38,556 nucleotides of DNA from a virus. The notes beneath the pieces were generated by a model that worked only from the letters and a program-made list of their open reading frames with translations, made no database searches and had not been told where the DNA came from. The stretch is taken from the IMG/VR virus record IMGVR_UViG_3300033148_005357, positions 1-38,556 of that record. One strand, written 5' to 3'. Shown here piece after piece: positions 22,155 through 29,966 of this stretch. The first letter of the stretch is position 1. Every line of letters starts with the position of its first letter. The translations under genes were made by a program, and so were the position numbers.

Positions 22155-22171
22155 GTCTTTTTTTTATTTTT
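22142..22171 (+). terminator. Hairpin and T-run after the capsid gene
   Basis: aaagac (22142-22147) pairs with gtcttt (22155-22160); the 7-nt loop contains the capsid stop TAA. tttttattttt follows. It would limit readthrough so that capsid is made in excess over downstream genes. Confidence 0.7.
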
Positions 22172-22203
22172 AATAAAATAAAATAATATGGAGGAATATT
22201 AAA

Positions 22204-22563
22204 ATGACAGCATTAAATGCAACAAGTTGGGGTGCAATACATGAAGTATCCGTATCAGAATTGCCATCTCAAAATGGGATTGGTGTAACTGCAAAACCTA
22301 TTAGGAAAGCATTAGTCTTTCTAAATGTTGATACAATCTCTACAACCGATACATTAGATATTAATGGTTATATCCCGGGTACAGTTAAAAGAATAGATGG
22401 AATCTTATCTGAAGCAATAGATGGGTCTCGAGATTCGGCACATAGGGGATCAACTACCTGGAGTACCACTACACTAACCTTTGGAGCACATGATAAAGGC
22501 GGTGGGGCAGGAGACGGTGGAACTGTAAACCAAAAGATGGTTTTATTGGCACAACTAAGATAA
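22204..22563 (+). CDS. Putative head decoration/stabilisation protein
   Basis: 119 aa, GGAGG nine bases before ATG 22204. Beta-rich and Thr/Gly-rich ('ALVFLNVDTISTTDTLDING', 'TTTLTFGAHDKGGGAGDGG'), with no membrane segment. Directly after the capsid gene, small beta proteins of this kind usually decorate the capsid. Function is by position; no family recognised with certainty. Confidence 0.5.
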   Translation: MTALNATSWGAIHEVSVSELPSQNGIGVTAKPIRKALVFLNVDTISTTDTLDINGYIPGTVKRIDGILSEAIDGSRDSAHRGSTTWSTTTLTFGAHDKGGGAGDGGTVNQKMVLLAQLR

Positions 22564-22573
22564 GGAGAATTGA

Positions 22574-22807
22574 ATGACATCAGTTTTATATGAACAAGAA
22601 CTAGATGAAGAACACATTAAGATAAGTGTAACTCAAGGAGGCATGCATGTCTCCGACTTATCTGAAGTTCTAATCGTACAATGTACTCCTGCATCAGATG
22701 TTGATGCATACGTTAGTGCTAAAATAGTTGATGGAAGAAACGTTTACTTTTATAAAAGTAACACAGCAGATGAGGATGTCTGGGTAACATTAAAGGGGAG
22801 AAAATGA
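22574..22807 (+). CDS. Small beta protein, paralogue A of a tandem triplet
   Basis: 77 aa. It shares with the next two genes the layout Y-x-x-E-L-x-E-E-H/N-I/L-x-I/L-x-V, 'SDLSEVLIVQ', a short central strand and a closing 'V-T-L-K-G-R-K'. The fold is probably a beta-sandwich. Three copies next to the capsid genes suggest virion surface or decoration proteins with slightly different partners. Its SD is GGAG 22563-22566. Confidence 0.6.
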   Translation: MTSVLYEQELDEEHIKISVTQGGMHVSDLSEVLIVQCTPASDVDAYVSAKIVDGRNVYFYKSNTADEDVWVTLKGRK

Positions 22808-23046
22808 CAACTACACTAAAATATGAAGATTATATGGCTGAAGAGAATTTAATCCTTACAGTTTCAGAAGGAGAAACATACACATCAAAGTTGTCTGAAG
22901 TATTCTCTGTACAAGCAAGATATGCAGAAGATATAGATGGTTATATAAATGCTACGCTTAGTACATCAGATGATCGTACAATAACATTTAATGTTACTGG
23001 CGGTACTGATAAAAAAGTATATGTAACAATCAAGGGGAGGCTATAA
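22804..23046 (+). CDS. Small beta protein, paralogue B of a tandem triplet
   Basis: 80 aa, overlapping A's stop by four bases (ATGA), with GGGGAG upstream. 'MAEENLILTVSEGETYTSKLSEVFSV' aligns well with copies A and C, as does the C-terminal 'KVYVTIKGRL'. Central loop differs, as expected if the copies bind different targets. Likely a virion accessory protein. Confidence 0.6.
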   Translation: MTTTLKYEDYMAEENLILTVSEGETYTSKLSEVFSVQARYAEDIDGYINATLSTSDDRTITFNVTGGTDKKVYVTIKGRL

Positions 23047-23047
23047 A

Positions 23048-23350
23048 ATGGCAGCAGCAACTATAACAAACGATTATACTGAAGAACTCACAGAAGAGAA
23101 TTTAATTCTTTGGGTTATGGAAGGAGAACAGTATTATTCTAAATTAAGCGAACCCAAGATTGTACAAGCAACATTTGCTACAGGGGCCTCTGCAGGACCA
23201 AATGCTTATAGTTTGGATACATATGTTGAAGGGCCAATAAACGCTACTATTTCAGGGAATGTTATAACTTTCCACACAACCGCAGGTGGCGGATCAGCAC
23301 AAAATGGTAGTGGTGGAACTGCTTTTATAACTATAAAAGGAAGACGTTAA
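23048..23350 (+). CDS. Small beta protein, paralogue C of a tandem triplet
   Basis: 100 aa, starting one base after B's stop (TAA-A-ATG), with GGGAGG 11 bases upstream. 'LTEENLILWVMEGEQYYSKL' and 'GTAFITIKGRR' match A and B; a ~20-residue insertion rich in Gly, Ala and Ser sits in the middle. Longest copy. Role inferred as for A and B. Confidence 0.6.
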   Translation: MAAATITNDYTEELTEENLILWVMEGEQYYSKLSEPKIVQATFATGASAGPNAYSLDTYVEGPINATISGNVITFHTTAGGGSAQNGSGGTAFITIKGRR

Positions 23351-23381
23351 TCTCAACTATTACAATAATGGAGGTTTAAAT

Positions 23382-23624
23382 ATGAAGGAATGTATTAATT
23401 GTAAATGGAAAGGAGAAGATGAAGAGGTTACAGACGGAGGATTGGCACATTGTCCAAACTGCGGAGATAACACTCGAGATATAGTCGAAGAACCTAAAGA
23501 AGAAGAATCAAAACCTAAAAGAAAATCTAAAAAGGAAGATAACTTTGATTTAAATAGAGATGGAAAAGTAGATAAGAAAGATACAAGATTGGCTGCAAGA
23601 GTTTTAAGGAGAGCAAGAAAGTAA
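23382..23624 (+). CDS. Zinc ribbon plus dockerin-like calcium loop
   Basis: 80 aa, GGAGG nine bases before ATG 23382. Residues 4-27 hold C-x2-C and C-x2-C (CINC...CPNC), a zinc ribbon. An acidic-basic linker (PKEEESKPKRKSKK) leads to 'DLNRDGKVDKKDTRLAARVL' (about 55-74), an EF-hand-like D-x-N-x-D-G-x-V-D-x-x-D loop with a following helix, as in dockerin type I repeats. Only one such loop is present, against two in true dockerins. It may link virion parts or bind cohesin-like domains. Calcium and zinc binding are inferred. Confidence 0.6.
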   Translation: MKECINCKWKGEDEEVTDGGLAHCPNCGDNTRDIVEEPKEEESKPKRKSKKEDNFDLNRDGKVDKKDTRLAARVLRRARK

Positions 23625-23625
23625 A

Positions 23626-23781
23626 ATGGGCACAGCTTTAGTTTTATCATGTGATGCCACAAATGTAGCATCTGCACAGGTAACAGTTTCCGCTTTGAAC
23701 ATAAAAGACCCAAATTCCTTTACATTTCAATGGGTTCAAGGAAGCACTCTTTATTTAGCTAAATATGAACCATCTCCATAA
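23626..23781 (+). CDS. Hypothetical 51-aa protein
   Basis: Starts one base after the previous stop (TAA-A-ATG) and ends nine bases before the connector gene. The peptide is beta-like and Val/Ser/Thr-rich (SAQVTVSALNIKDPNSFTF) with one Cys. Small head genes in this position are common. No SD; translation probably depends on reinitiation after the 23624 stop. Confidence 0.5.
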   Translation: MGTALVLSCDATNVASAQVTVSALNIKDPNSFTFQWVQGSTLYLAKYEPSP

Positions 23782-23789
23782 TCATCATA

Positions 23790-24896
23790 ATGACAGCAGT
23801 ATATGCAACACCTTTAGAACTATGTAGGTTTCTTAATATAGAGCAAACTATACCTGATAGAAAGGCAACAGGTGCAGCAAGGGGAAGAGAGAATGTTGGA
23901 ACAGGTAATGGTTCAAATACCACTTTTTGGTTAGATAAAGCTTTTATTATAGATAATTCTTATACTTTTTATGCTGGACACCAAGGAACAAATGGTACAG
24001 CATTAATTGATGTAACTGATTATAATTTAGATAAGGACAATGGAGAATTTATCCTTACACCTGCAGGGGTTACATCAGTGGGTACAGGAAATGTTTCTGC
24101 AGTTTATTCTTATAATGATTTAGAAATCACAAACACTCAACTACAAGAATCTCTTGATAGGGCAGAAAGAGATATTGATAAGAAGACCAATAATCATTTT
24201 GCAGTGGGAACAGATGCCACTCCAAATTATACTCAAGTAACCAACGAAAAACATTCTGGGAAGGGTAAATATGATAGGGGATATTTCCTATTCAATCGCC
24301 CTATCCCGGATGTTTCAACAACTGTAGGTACAGCTGTAGCTGTAGGAGATACCGAAGTAGAGGTAAAATCTACTGATGGATTCCTTTCTGAAGGAACTTT
24401 TGGAATAGAAACAGATAAAATATCTTACACAAGTAAATCACCAAATCAATTTAAAGGATGTACTGGGACAAGTGCAGTCCATGCTGTGGATCAAGTAGTT
24501 CATCCTTATGTAATAGAAATATCTAATTCAAGTAGTGGAACAGAACCTTCGTTTACTATTCTTAATAGAGATTCCGATTATGATATAGATTTCAATAGTG
24601 GAATGGTTTGGTTAATGTCCCTTGATCATTCATTGGTGGATTATGCGTTTACCTATCCACCAAACTTATTGCCAAATAGGTTTAGGGCAACTTATATATG
24701 GGGAGAGAGTACAATCCCTTATGATATTAAAAGATGTTGTTTGATGATAGCAGCAAAAGATTTAATGCACACAACAGGAAGAAGAACTGGTTTACATGGA
24801 ATGAGCTTACCAGAGATTCCAGCATTAAACCTTGATGAAACTTGGATTAATAGTACGTTAGAGAGTTACAAGAACAGAAAACATTCCAATACGTAG
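23790..24896 (+). CDS. Head-tail connector/adaptor protein
   Basis: 368 aa. The N-terminus ('TPLELCRFLNI') and the C-terminal helix 'IPYDIKRCCLMIAAKDLMHTT' are typical of gp6/gp15-like adaptors that bind under the portal. Between them lie beta-rich inserts: 'GTGNGSNTTFWLDKAFII', 'GYFLFNRPIPDVS', and 'VGDTEVEVKSTDGF'. Longer than bare connectors (about 100 aa) because of these inserts, as in some archaeal viruses. No SD; the start is a short distance after the previous stop. A 36-nt non-coding gap follows. Confidence 0.65.
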   Translation: MTAVYATPLELCRFLNIEQTIPDRKATGAARGRENVGTGNGSNTTFWLDKAFIIDNSYTFYAGHQGTNGTALIDVTDYNLDKDNGEFILTPAGVTSVGTGNVSAVYSYNDLEITNTQLQESLDRAERDIDKKTNNHFAVGTDATPNYTQVTNEKHSGKGKYDRGYFLFNRPIPDVSTTVGTAVAVGDTEVEVKSTDGFLSEGTFGIETDKISYTSKSPNQFKGCTGTSAVHAVDQVVHPYVIEISNSSSGTEPSFTILNRDSDYDIDFNSGMVWLMSLDHSLVDYAFTYPPNLLPNRFRATYIWGESTIPYDIKRCCLMIAAKDLMHTTGRRTGLHGMSLPEIPALNLDETWINSTLESYKNRKHSNT

Positions 24897-24932
24897 TGTC
24901 TTGAGGGGTGCTACCAGGCTTGAGGGCTGAAA

Positions 24933-25457
24933 ATGACAATCATAGATAGAACCAAGATAGAATCTGCAGCATATGATAATATATATGCAATTATAGATAA
25001 TCGTTCTAATGTGGTAGACCCTAAAAGGAAAGGCACAACTCATTCTACAACTCAAAAAAGAAAGTTTGTATATGATACAGACCCTTTCATGCGTTCTATC
25101 AATTATTCTGATATGCCTTATATTGTTTTAGAATTACCTATTCTAGAATACTCTGCAATATCTACTGATGGAAAACATAAAGATATTCTGTGGACTCAAA
25201 GAATTATTGTAAGAACAAAGAAAGAAGGATCATCTACAGTGCTTACTGATACAGGTAGGACAGATATGTTTGAAATATGTGATGACTTGCATGAGACATT
25301 TAATAAAGATTCTATTAAAACAACACAGGGTGGTTATAATATTCATAAAGTTAACCTTACTAAGATTAACACTTCATTTGATGTAATAGATAATATTGAA
25401 CTTTATGAAAGTGAATTTGAATTAACTTATTATACAAGATTACAGGTGAGTACATAA
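24933..25457 (+). CDS. Probable head closure or tail terminator protein
   Basis: 174 aa. The 'MPYIVLELPILEYSAISTDGKHKDILWTQRIIVRT' type of sequence, a strand-turn-strand with a central acidic helix 'MFEICDDLHETF', matches the position and size of neck/terminator proteins. Overlap with the next gene by one base (TAATG). Family not fixed; gene order (connector, this, gp10-like, tail tube) supports a neck role. Confidence 0.5.
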   Translation: MTIIDRTKIESAAYDNIYAIIDNRSNVVDPKRKGTTHSTTQKRKFVYDTDPFMRSINYSDMPYIVLELPILEYSAISTDGKHKDILWTQRIIVRTKKEGSSTVLTDTGRTDMFEICDDLHETFNKDSIKTTQGGYNIHKVNLTKINTSFDVIDNIELYESEFELTYYTRLQVST

Positions 25458-25990
25458 TGGCAATAAGAATAGAAGTAAATAGGAATGATTTGAGGAGAGT
25501 CAGCAATAGGATAAAGAAGGTTGGAAGATTACCTCAATATGTATTGGAAGGTAGTGAAAATTTCCTTAAGCAAGATACAAGGAAAGGAATAGCAAAACAA
25601 CTAATGATTGAAAAAAGACAGAACCGTTCAAGAGCTCCAAGAGGAGATATGAAGAAAAGTATAATGAGGGCAAGGGTAGAAAAGATGAAGTCTGGAGTAA
25701 GACTAATAATCCCCTCAAGAGCATCAAGGTTAGATTTGGGATTGCCTAAGAGATTAAATCTTACTGGTAATAGAAGAGCAAAAGAATGGGTTCAAAAATA
25801 TTATAATAGGGATGCAATTAGGAGAGTCAGAAAAAGTTCATTAAAGTCAGATCCTTATGGTCCGAAGGGAGGGCTTACTGGTTTTTTAGTCGTGGTAAGG
25901 CACCCTTTTATTAACCAGGGTTTTCATAGAGCGAGACCCAAACTAAAAACACACTTAAAAAAAGCTTTAAAAAAATCTGTAGGAGGATAG
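25457..25990 (+). CDS. HK97 gp10-like neck/tail completion protein
   Basis: 177 aa and strongly basic. The pattern of an initial helix, 'FLKQDTRKGIAKQLM', a middle strand 'GVRLIIPSRASRL', and the C-terminal 'HPFINQGFHRARPKLKTHLKKAL' is that of HK97 gp10-type proteins ('...P...NP-F-x-x-x-A...K'), which act in tail joining. Its start overlaps the preceding stop by one base. Good positional support. Confidence 0.65.
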   Translation: MAIRIEVNRNDLRRVSNRIKKVGRLPQYVLEGSENFLKQDTRKGIAKQLMIEKRQNRSRAPRGDMKKSIMRARVEKMKSGVRLIIPSRASRLDLGLPKRLNLTGNRRAKEWVQKYYNRDAIRRVRKSSLKSDPYGPKGGLTGFLVVVRHPFINQGFHRARPKLKTHLKKALKKSVGG

Positions 25991-25991
25991 A

Positions 25992-26162
25992 ATGAAAATT
26001 AAATTTAAAGATAAGGAAGGGATCCTTCATTGTGTCGAAGGTACAGAAGAGTTTGTTAAGGAAAAGATGAAAGAATATGGAAAAGAAAAAGAAAAGATTA
26101 TTAATAAAAAATTGAAGGAGAACAAAGAAGATGCAAGCAGCACCAGACGCATGGGCGGATAG
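25992..26162 (+). CDS. Small charged helical protein
   Basis: 56 aa with GGAGG just upstream of ATG 25992. A strand start (MKIKFKDKEGILHCVEG) is followed by a highly charged helix (FVKEKMKEYGKEKEKI). It overlaps the first tail tube gene by 32 nt. No family recognised; similar small genes often precede tail tube genes. Confidence 0.5.
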   Translation: MKIKFKDKEGILHCVEGTEEFVKEKMKEYGKEKEKIINKKLKENKEDASSTRRMGG

Positions 26163-26730
26163 ATGCCGAATAGGTATCATGAGAGCCGGTGGTTCAGAAG
26201 TTCAATTTCATGCAAGGACAGAAGATATTACCTTTGATACTGGAGACAAGGATATAGAAGGAATCTCTCTCACTGGTGGCGGAAGAGTTGTGAAGCCAAT
26301 ACAAATGACAGATGAGAGTGTTACTCTTAAAATGTATCCAGTAGAAACTGACTTGGCTGGTGGAGGATTAGCTCAATGGTTCCATCCACAAGGAGCAGCT
26401 AATGGTGTTTCAGATGATGAATCAGAACCTTTCGTAGTTACAAACACTAATTATAGAATTAAGCATAGGTTAATCTTTTTGTGGTGTCCCACATTACCAG
26501 CAGCAGCAGCAACTGTACCAACAGATGAACCTGCACAGAGGATACAGATTATTAATGCTTATATGACAGGTTGGAAATTAAACTACGATGACAAGATACT
26601 CAGTGCAGAAGCTACATTCAAGTGGGCTCCATTCACAAGAGCGGGTATCGGTAATAAAAGAGAAGAATCAACTACCGGAGTTACAACAGACTTACCAGCC
26701 GCAACAACAAGTGCGACTAGCTGGGCTTAA
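26131..26730 (+). CDS. Tail tube protein, copy 1
   Basis: 199 aa. AAGGAG precedes ATG 26131. It shares with copy 2 'TEDITFDTGDKDIEGISL', 'GGRVVKPIQMTDESVT', 'INAYMTGWKLNYDDKILSAE' and 'FKWAPFTRAGIGNKREESTT'. Beta-rich, right size, and placed between neck genes and tape measure, so a tail tube (major tail) protein is the best call. Both copies seem intact. Confidence 0.7.
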   Translation: MQAAPDAWADRCRIGIMRAGGSEVQFHARTEDITFDTGDKDIEGISLTGGGRVVKPIQMTDESVTLKMYPVETDLAGGGLAQWFHPQGAANGVSDDESEPFVVTNTNYRIKHRLIFLWCPTLPAAAATVPTDEPAQRIQIINAYMTGWKLNYDDKILSAEATFKWAPFTRAGIGNKREESTTGVTTDLPAATTSATSWA

Positions 26731-26742
26731 GGAGGTAGGAAA

Positions 26743-27354
26743 ATGGTAGCAGCAACAGCAATGCCGGACGCATTTAGCGAATTGTGTTTAATTGGTGTAA
26801 CAAGTGAAGATGACTTAAATAATGAGCTTGAATTTGCAGGATATACAGAAGATATAACATGGGATACTGGAGATAAGGATATAGAAGGTGTAGCACTTAC
26901 ATCTGGTGGAAGGGTTGTAAAACCTATTCCAATGACAGATGAAAGTGTTACTATGAAAGTCTATCCAGTAACTGTAGACAACACAGAAGGTGGTTTCGTA
27001 CAGTTATTCCATCCAGATATTTCAAAAGATACATCAGAACCTTTTGTATGTACAAGCACAGCTCAAAGGAAGAAACACAGATTGATCTTCTTATGGAGTA
27101 GCGACTTACCAGCCGCAGCTTCAGCAGTTCCACAACCAGGAGCACCATCTTATAGAATACAAGTAATTAACGCATATATGACTGGGTATAAATTGAATTA
27201 TGATGATAAGATACTTAGTGCGGAAACAACTTTTAAATGGGCTCCATTTAGTAGGGCAGGAATTGGAAATAAGAGAGAAGAATCTACAACTGGTGGAACA
27301 CAAGCAACTGCACAATTAGCTCTCGCAACAAATAGTGCAACAACCTGGAATTAA
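26743..27354 (+). CDS. Tail tube protein, copy 2
   Basis: 203 aa, with GGAGG nine bases before ATG 26743. Clearly a tandem duplicate of copy 1, matching over most of its length, with divergence at the N-terminus and in the variable 95-110 loop. Two tube proteins could alternate in the tail, or one may serve as a tip/initiator form. The terminator that follows would set a high level of both proteins relative to the tape measure. Confidence 0.7.
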   Translation: MVAATAMPDAFSELCLIGVTSEDDLNNELEFAGYTEDITWDTGDKDIEGVALTSGGRVVKPIPMTDESVTMKVYPVTVDNTEGGFVQLFHPDISKDTSEPFVCTSTAQRKKHRLIFLWSSDLPAAASAVPQPGAPSYRIQVINAYMTGYKLNYDDKILSAETTFKWAPFSRAGIGNKREESTTGGTQATAQLALATNSATTWN

Positions 27355-27379
27355 TCCAGGTTTTTTTATTTTATTTTTA
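27342..27379 (+). terminator. Hairpin and T-run after the tail tube genes
   Basis: aacctgg (27342-27348) pairs with ccaggtt (27356-27362) with a 7-nt loop containing the TAA stop; a T-rich run to 27379 follows. The GC-rich stem makes it the strongest of the set. Confidence 0.75.
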
Positions 27380-27389
27380 GGAGGAAAAG

Positions 27390-27713
27390 ATGGAAGAAGA
27401 AGAATTAAAAGAACAGATAAAAGTAATTAAGGAAAAATTGAATGGACAGAAATTGTTTATTCAAAGAGTTCCTAAGAACACATTCCTTTGGTTTAAGGAA
27501 TTTGCAAATGATGAAGAATTTTGTGGGGATTATGGATTTGCCCTAAAGCATCTTTGTGATTTCTACAAAGGAATAATAGAATCAGGTATTGACCATCTTG
27601 AGATGGAAGTAATCTCTCTAAAAGAGAGATTAGATAACTTAGAAAAGAAACCTGAAGAAAAGAAAACCCGTACCATGATGGACGGAAAGAAAGTGGAGGT
27701 AAAAAAAAAATGA
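27390..27713 (+). CDS. Helical tail-module protein
   Basis: 107 aa, GGAGG eight bases before ATG 27390. An N-terminal helix, a globular part ('NTFLWFKEFANDEEFCGDYG...'), then a C-terminal coiled coil (EMEVISLKERLDNLEKK) and a Lys-rich end. It overlaps the next gene by four bases. It may be a tail assembly chaperone partner; no family is recognised. Confidence 0.5.
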   Translation: MEEEELKEQIKVIKEKLNGQKLFIQRVPKNTFLWFKEFANDEEFCGDYGFALKHLCDFYKGIIESGIDHLEMEVISLKERLDNLEKKPEEKKTRTMMDGKKVEVKKK

Positions 27714-28105
27714 GTAAACTAAGTAAACATTTAGGGAAAGGAGTTGAATTAGAAATTGAAGGTGAAAAATACGCTTTAAAGCCTTTAAACACAGAACATC
27801 TACCATTATTCTTCAAGGTAATGAAGGGTTTTTCTGGAGCATCTCAGGGGAAACCTGAAGAGGCTTTTAAGAACATGGATGAGGAAAGTATGAATGCACT
27901 AAAACAAATGATAGATATTACTCTTGAGAAATCATTTCCAGATGAAACTGCAGAAGTTAGAACGGAATTTGGAATGAAATATTGGGGACAATTATTTGAG
28001 AAGATTATGGAAATGAATAGTGCTGTTGATGAAAGGGAAAAAAGCAAGTTAGATACAATAAAAAGGATGCAAGATGAATCCGCAAGAGCAGCTAAAAAAT
28101 CTTAG
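27710..28105 (+). CDS. Tail assembly chaperone (gpG-like) candidate
   Basis: 131 aa. A strand start, 'LKPLNTEHLPLFFKVMKGF', and a helical acidic body suit tail assembly chaperones, which always lie between tube and tape-measure genes. Its last codons (GCT AAA AAA TCT TAG) contain an A6 run inside the overlap with the 28074 gene, which could allow a frameshifted gpGT-like fusion. No direct sequence signature of the family, so the call rests on context. Confidence 0.5.
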   Translation: MSKLSKHLGKGVELEIEGEKYALKPLNTEHLPLFFKVMKGFSGASQGKPEEAFKNMDEESMNALKQMIDITLEKSFPDETAEVRTEFGMKYWGQLFEKIMEMNSAVDEREKSKLDTIKRMQDESARAAKKS

Positions 28106-28340
28106 AGCAAGGATTCATGGACAAGAAACAAATAAAGAAAACCTTGTTGATAATGATAAGGCTATAGTTAACCTACATCATTTATTTATGAGGCAATATG
28201 GTTGGATTCCTATTAATGAATTTGGGAATCTTCCCATACCCACTTTATGGAATTTATTAGAATGTATAAAGAAAGATAAAGAAGCTGAAGAAAAGGAATA
28301 TAAAAAGATGGAAAGGAAAGGAAGAGTTGGGAGAAGATAA
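28074..28340 (+). CDS. Second tail chaperone frame (gpT-like) candidate
   Basis: 88 aa, overlapping 27710-28105 by 32 nt and ending one base into the tape measure start. It can be expressed from its own ATG 28074 (weak SD) or by a +1/-2 shift on the A6 run at 28095-28100, which enters this frame at N-L-R-A-R. 'IVNLHHLFMRQYGWIPINEF' is a hydrophobic helix and loop, often seen in T-domains. Context-based call. Confidence 0.5.
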   Translation: MNPQEQLKNLRARIHGQETNKENLVDNDKAIVNLHHLFMRQYGWIPINEFGNLPIPTLWNLLECIKKDKEAEEKEYKKMERKGRVGRR

Positions 28341-29965
28341 TGACTACTCAAACGGAAAGAATAAACATAATCATTGAAACTTTTGAAAAAGGGAGAAATA
28401 CCTTAGAAACAAGTAGGAAAGCAATGGAAAGGATGAATATTCTTTTTAATAAACAAGGACGGATGATGGATTCCACTTCAAAAAAAGCTATAACAAATTC
28501 CGAAGCCACAAGGAGATTCACTAAACAATATGATAGTCTTTGTGGAGTGATAGGTGCTTCTTTACCTGAATTAAAAGAATTAAATAATAGAGGTTTTAAA
28601 TTTAAATCTATAGGGGGGAGGATAGGGAATACCGTAAGAAAGATGACACATGGTCTTCGTGGATTTAGGATGGAGATGCTTGGAGTTATGTTCTTTGGAA
28701 TGGGTATACAGAGATTCTTCTTAGGATTAATCAGACCTGCATTAGAGATGGTAGGTATCTTTGACCTACTTAAAGTAACTTTAGAATTATTGTTCTTACC
28801 TTTGGCCATTATGTTAATCCCTGCATTTGTAAGTTTATTAGAAAAGGTAGCAAATATGAGTGATGAAACTAAAAAAATGATTGGCATTTTTACTTTAGTA
28901 GGGATGGGGATAGGTCTCCTTTTATTCTTAGTTGGAATGTTTTCATTAGGTATTGGTTCCCTTATTCTTGTAATCAGTCCACTTATATTAGGTCTTGTAG
29001 GGATAACTATGGCTATGTCAAATGTTGTCGGTGGAATCTTGGCTGGTGGAGGAATAATAGGCTGGCTCATTAAAATATTCGCTTTATTGGGATTTGCGAC
29101 TATGGGGGTAAGTGCCTTAACTGAAGAATCAGGTAATAAACAAATAAGCATGTGGGATAAAATTTGGAGGTTTATTTCAGAATCAATAGGAAAAGTTATT
29201 GGATTTTTTGATACGTTATGGGAAAGAATGTTAGATTCTGCACCAGTAATCCAATTTTTACAAATGATGGGTTTAACTAAAGAATCCATTGAATCATTAA
29301 AAGATCCTATTTCCATTCTTCAAAATAAATTTAGTGGAATATGGCTCAGGTTTTTAGCAAAACATCCTAAAATACAAAAAGCACTTGAAGATTTTGGATT
29401 TTCTATTACAGAAATAGAAGAGCCATTAGATAACCTTGGTACCTTATTCGATAAAATCTTTAATAAAATGAAGGAAAAGGTTGGCAAAATTTTAGATGAC
29501 CTTCCATCAATGTTACCTGAGAAAGTTGCTGATTTTGTTGTTAAATTCATTGATGAAGTTACAAACGAAGAGAACATAGAAAAATTGGTTCAGGCAGGTT
29601 GGGAGATGGGGAAGGCAGTAGTAAGAGGAATGTTTAGGGTTTGGAAAGAAATGGGTGTACAAATAGCTGAATGGCTTTATCCTAAAGTTGCTGCCAGTGG
29701 ATATGAATCTGGTAGAAGAACTAGACAATATTTCGAAGATCCTAGTTTTGTTAGTGATTTCATTTGGAGACCTGGACAAGCACCTACTAAAATAAATCCT
29801 AATGATACTTTAGTAGGTATGAAGGACTTAATGGGTCTTGGTGGAAACATAAATTACTCACCAACCTTTAATGTTAATGTATCTGATAGAGAAGAATTTG
29901 AAAGGATGCTTAATGAAAATAGTAAAAGAACAGTGGAGGAATTGCAAAGGATGAGCAAAACTTAA
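28340..29965 (+). CDS. Tape measure protein
   Basis: 541 aa. N-terminal coiled-coil helices, then hydrophobic helices at about 112-130, 143-170 and 185-260 (MLIPAFVSLLEKV; GIGLLLFLVGMFSLGIGSL), then more amphipathic helices and a beta C-terminus (NYSPTFNVNVSDREEF) typical of tape measures ending in the baseplate. At ~1.5 angstrom per residue the tail would be about 80 nm. It also acts in DNA ejection through the host membrane. The start overlaps the 28340 stop by one base. Confidence 0.85.
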   Translation: MTTQTERINIIIETFEKGRNTLETSRKAMERMNILFNKQGRMMDSTSKKAITNSEATRRFTKQYDSLCGVIGASLPELKELNNRGFKFKSIGGRIGNTVRKMTHGLRGFRMEMLGVMFFGMGIQRFFLGLIRPALEMVGIFDLLKVTLELLFLPLAIMLIPAFVSLLEKVANMSDETKKMIGIFTLVGMGIGLLLFLVGMFSLGIGSLILVISPLILGLVGITMAMSNVVGGILAGGGIIGWLIKIFALLGFATMGVSALTEESGNKQISMWDKIWRFISESIGKVIGFFDTLWERMLDSAPVIQFLQMMGLTKESIESLKDPISILQNKFSGIWLRFLAKHPKIQKALEDFGFSITEIEEPLDNLGTLFDKIFNKMKEKVGKILDDLPSMLPEKVADFVVKFIDEVTNEENIEKLVQAGWEMGKAVVRGMFRVWKEMGVQIAEWLYPKVAASGYESGRRTRQYFEDPSFVSDFIWRPGQAPTKINPNDTLVGMKDLMGLGGNINYSPTFNVNVSDREEFERMLNENSKRTVEELQRMSKT

Positions 29966-29966
29966 A

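Noticed and set aside
28348-29316. 322-codon ORF antisense to the tape measure gene
   Set aside because: No SD or promoter, and its composition mirrors the helical tape measure on the other strand; it is a shadow of the real gene.
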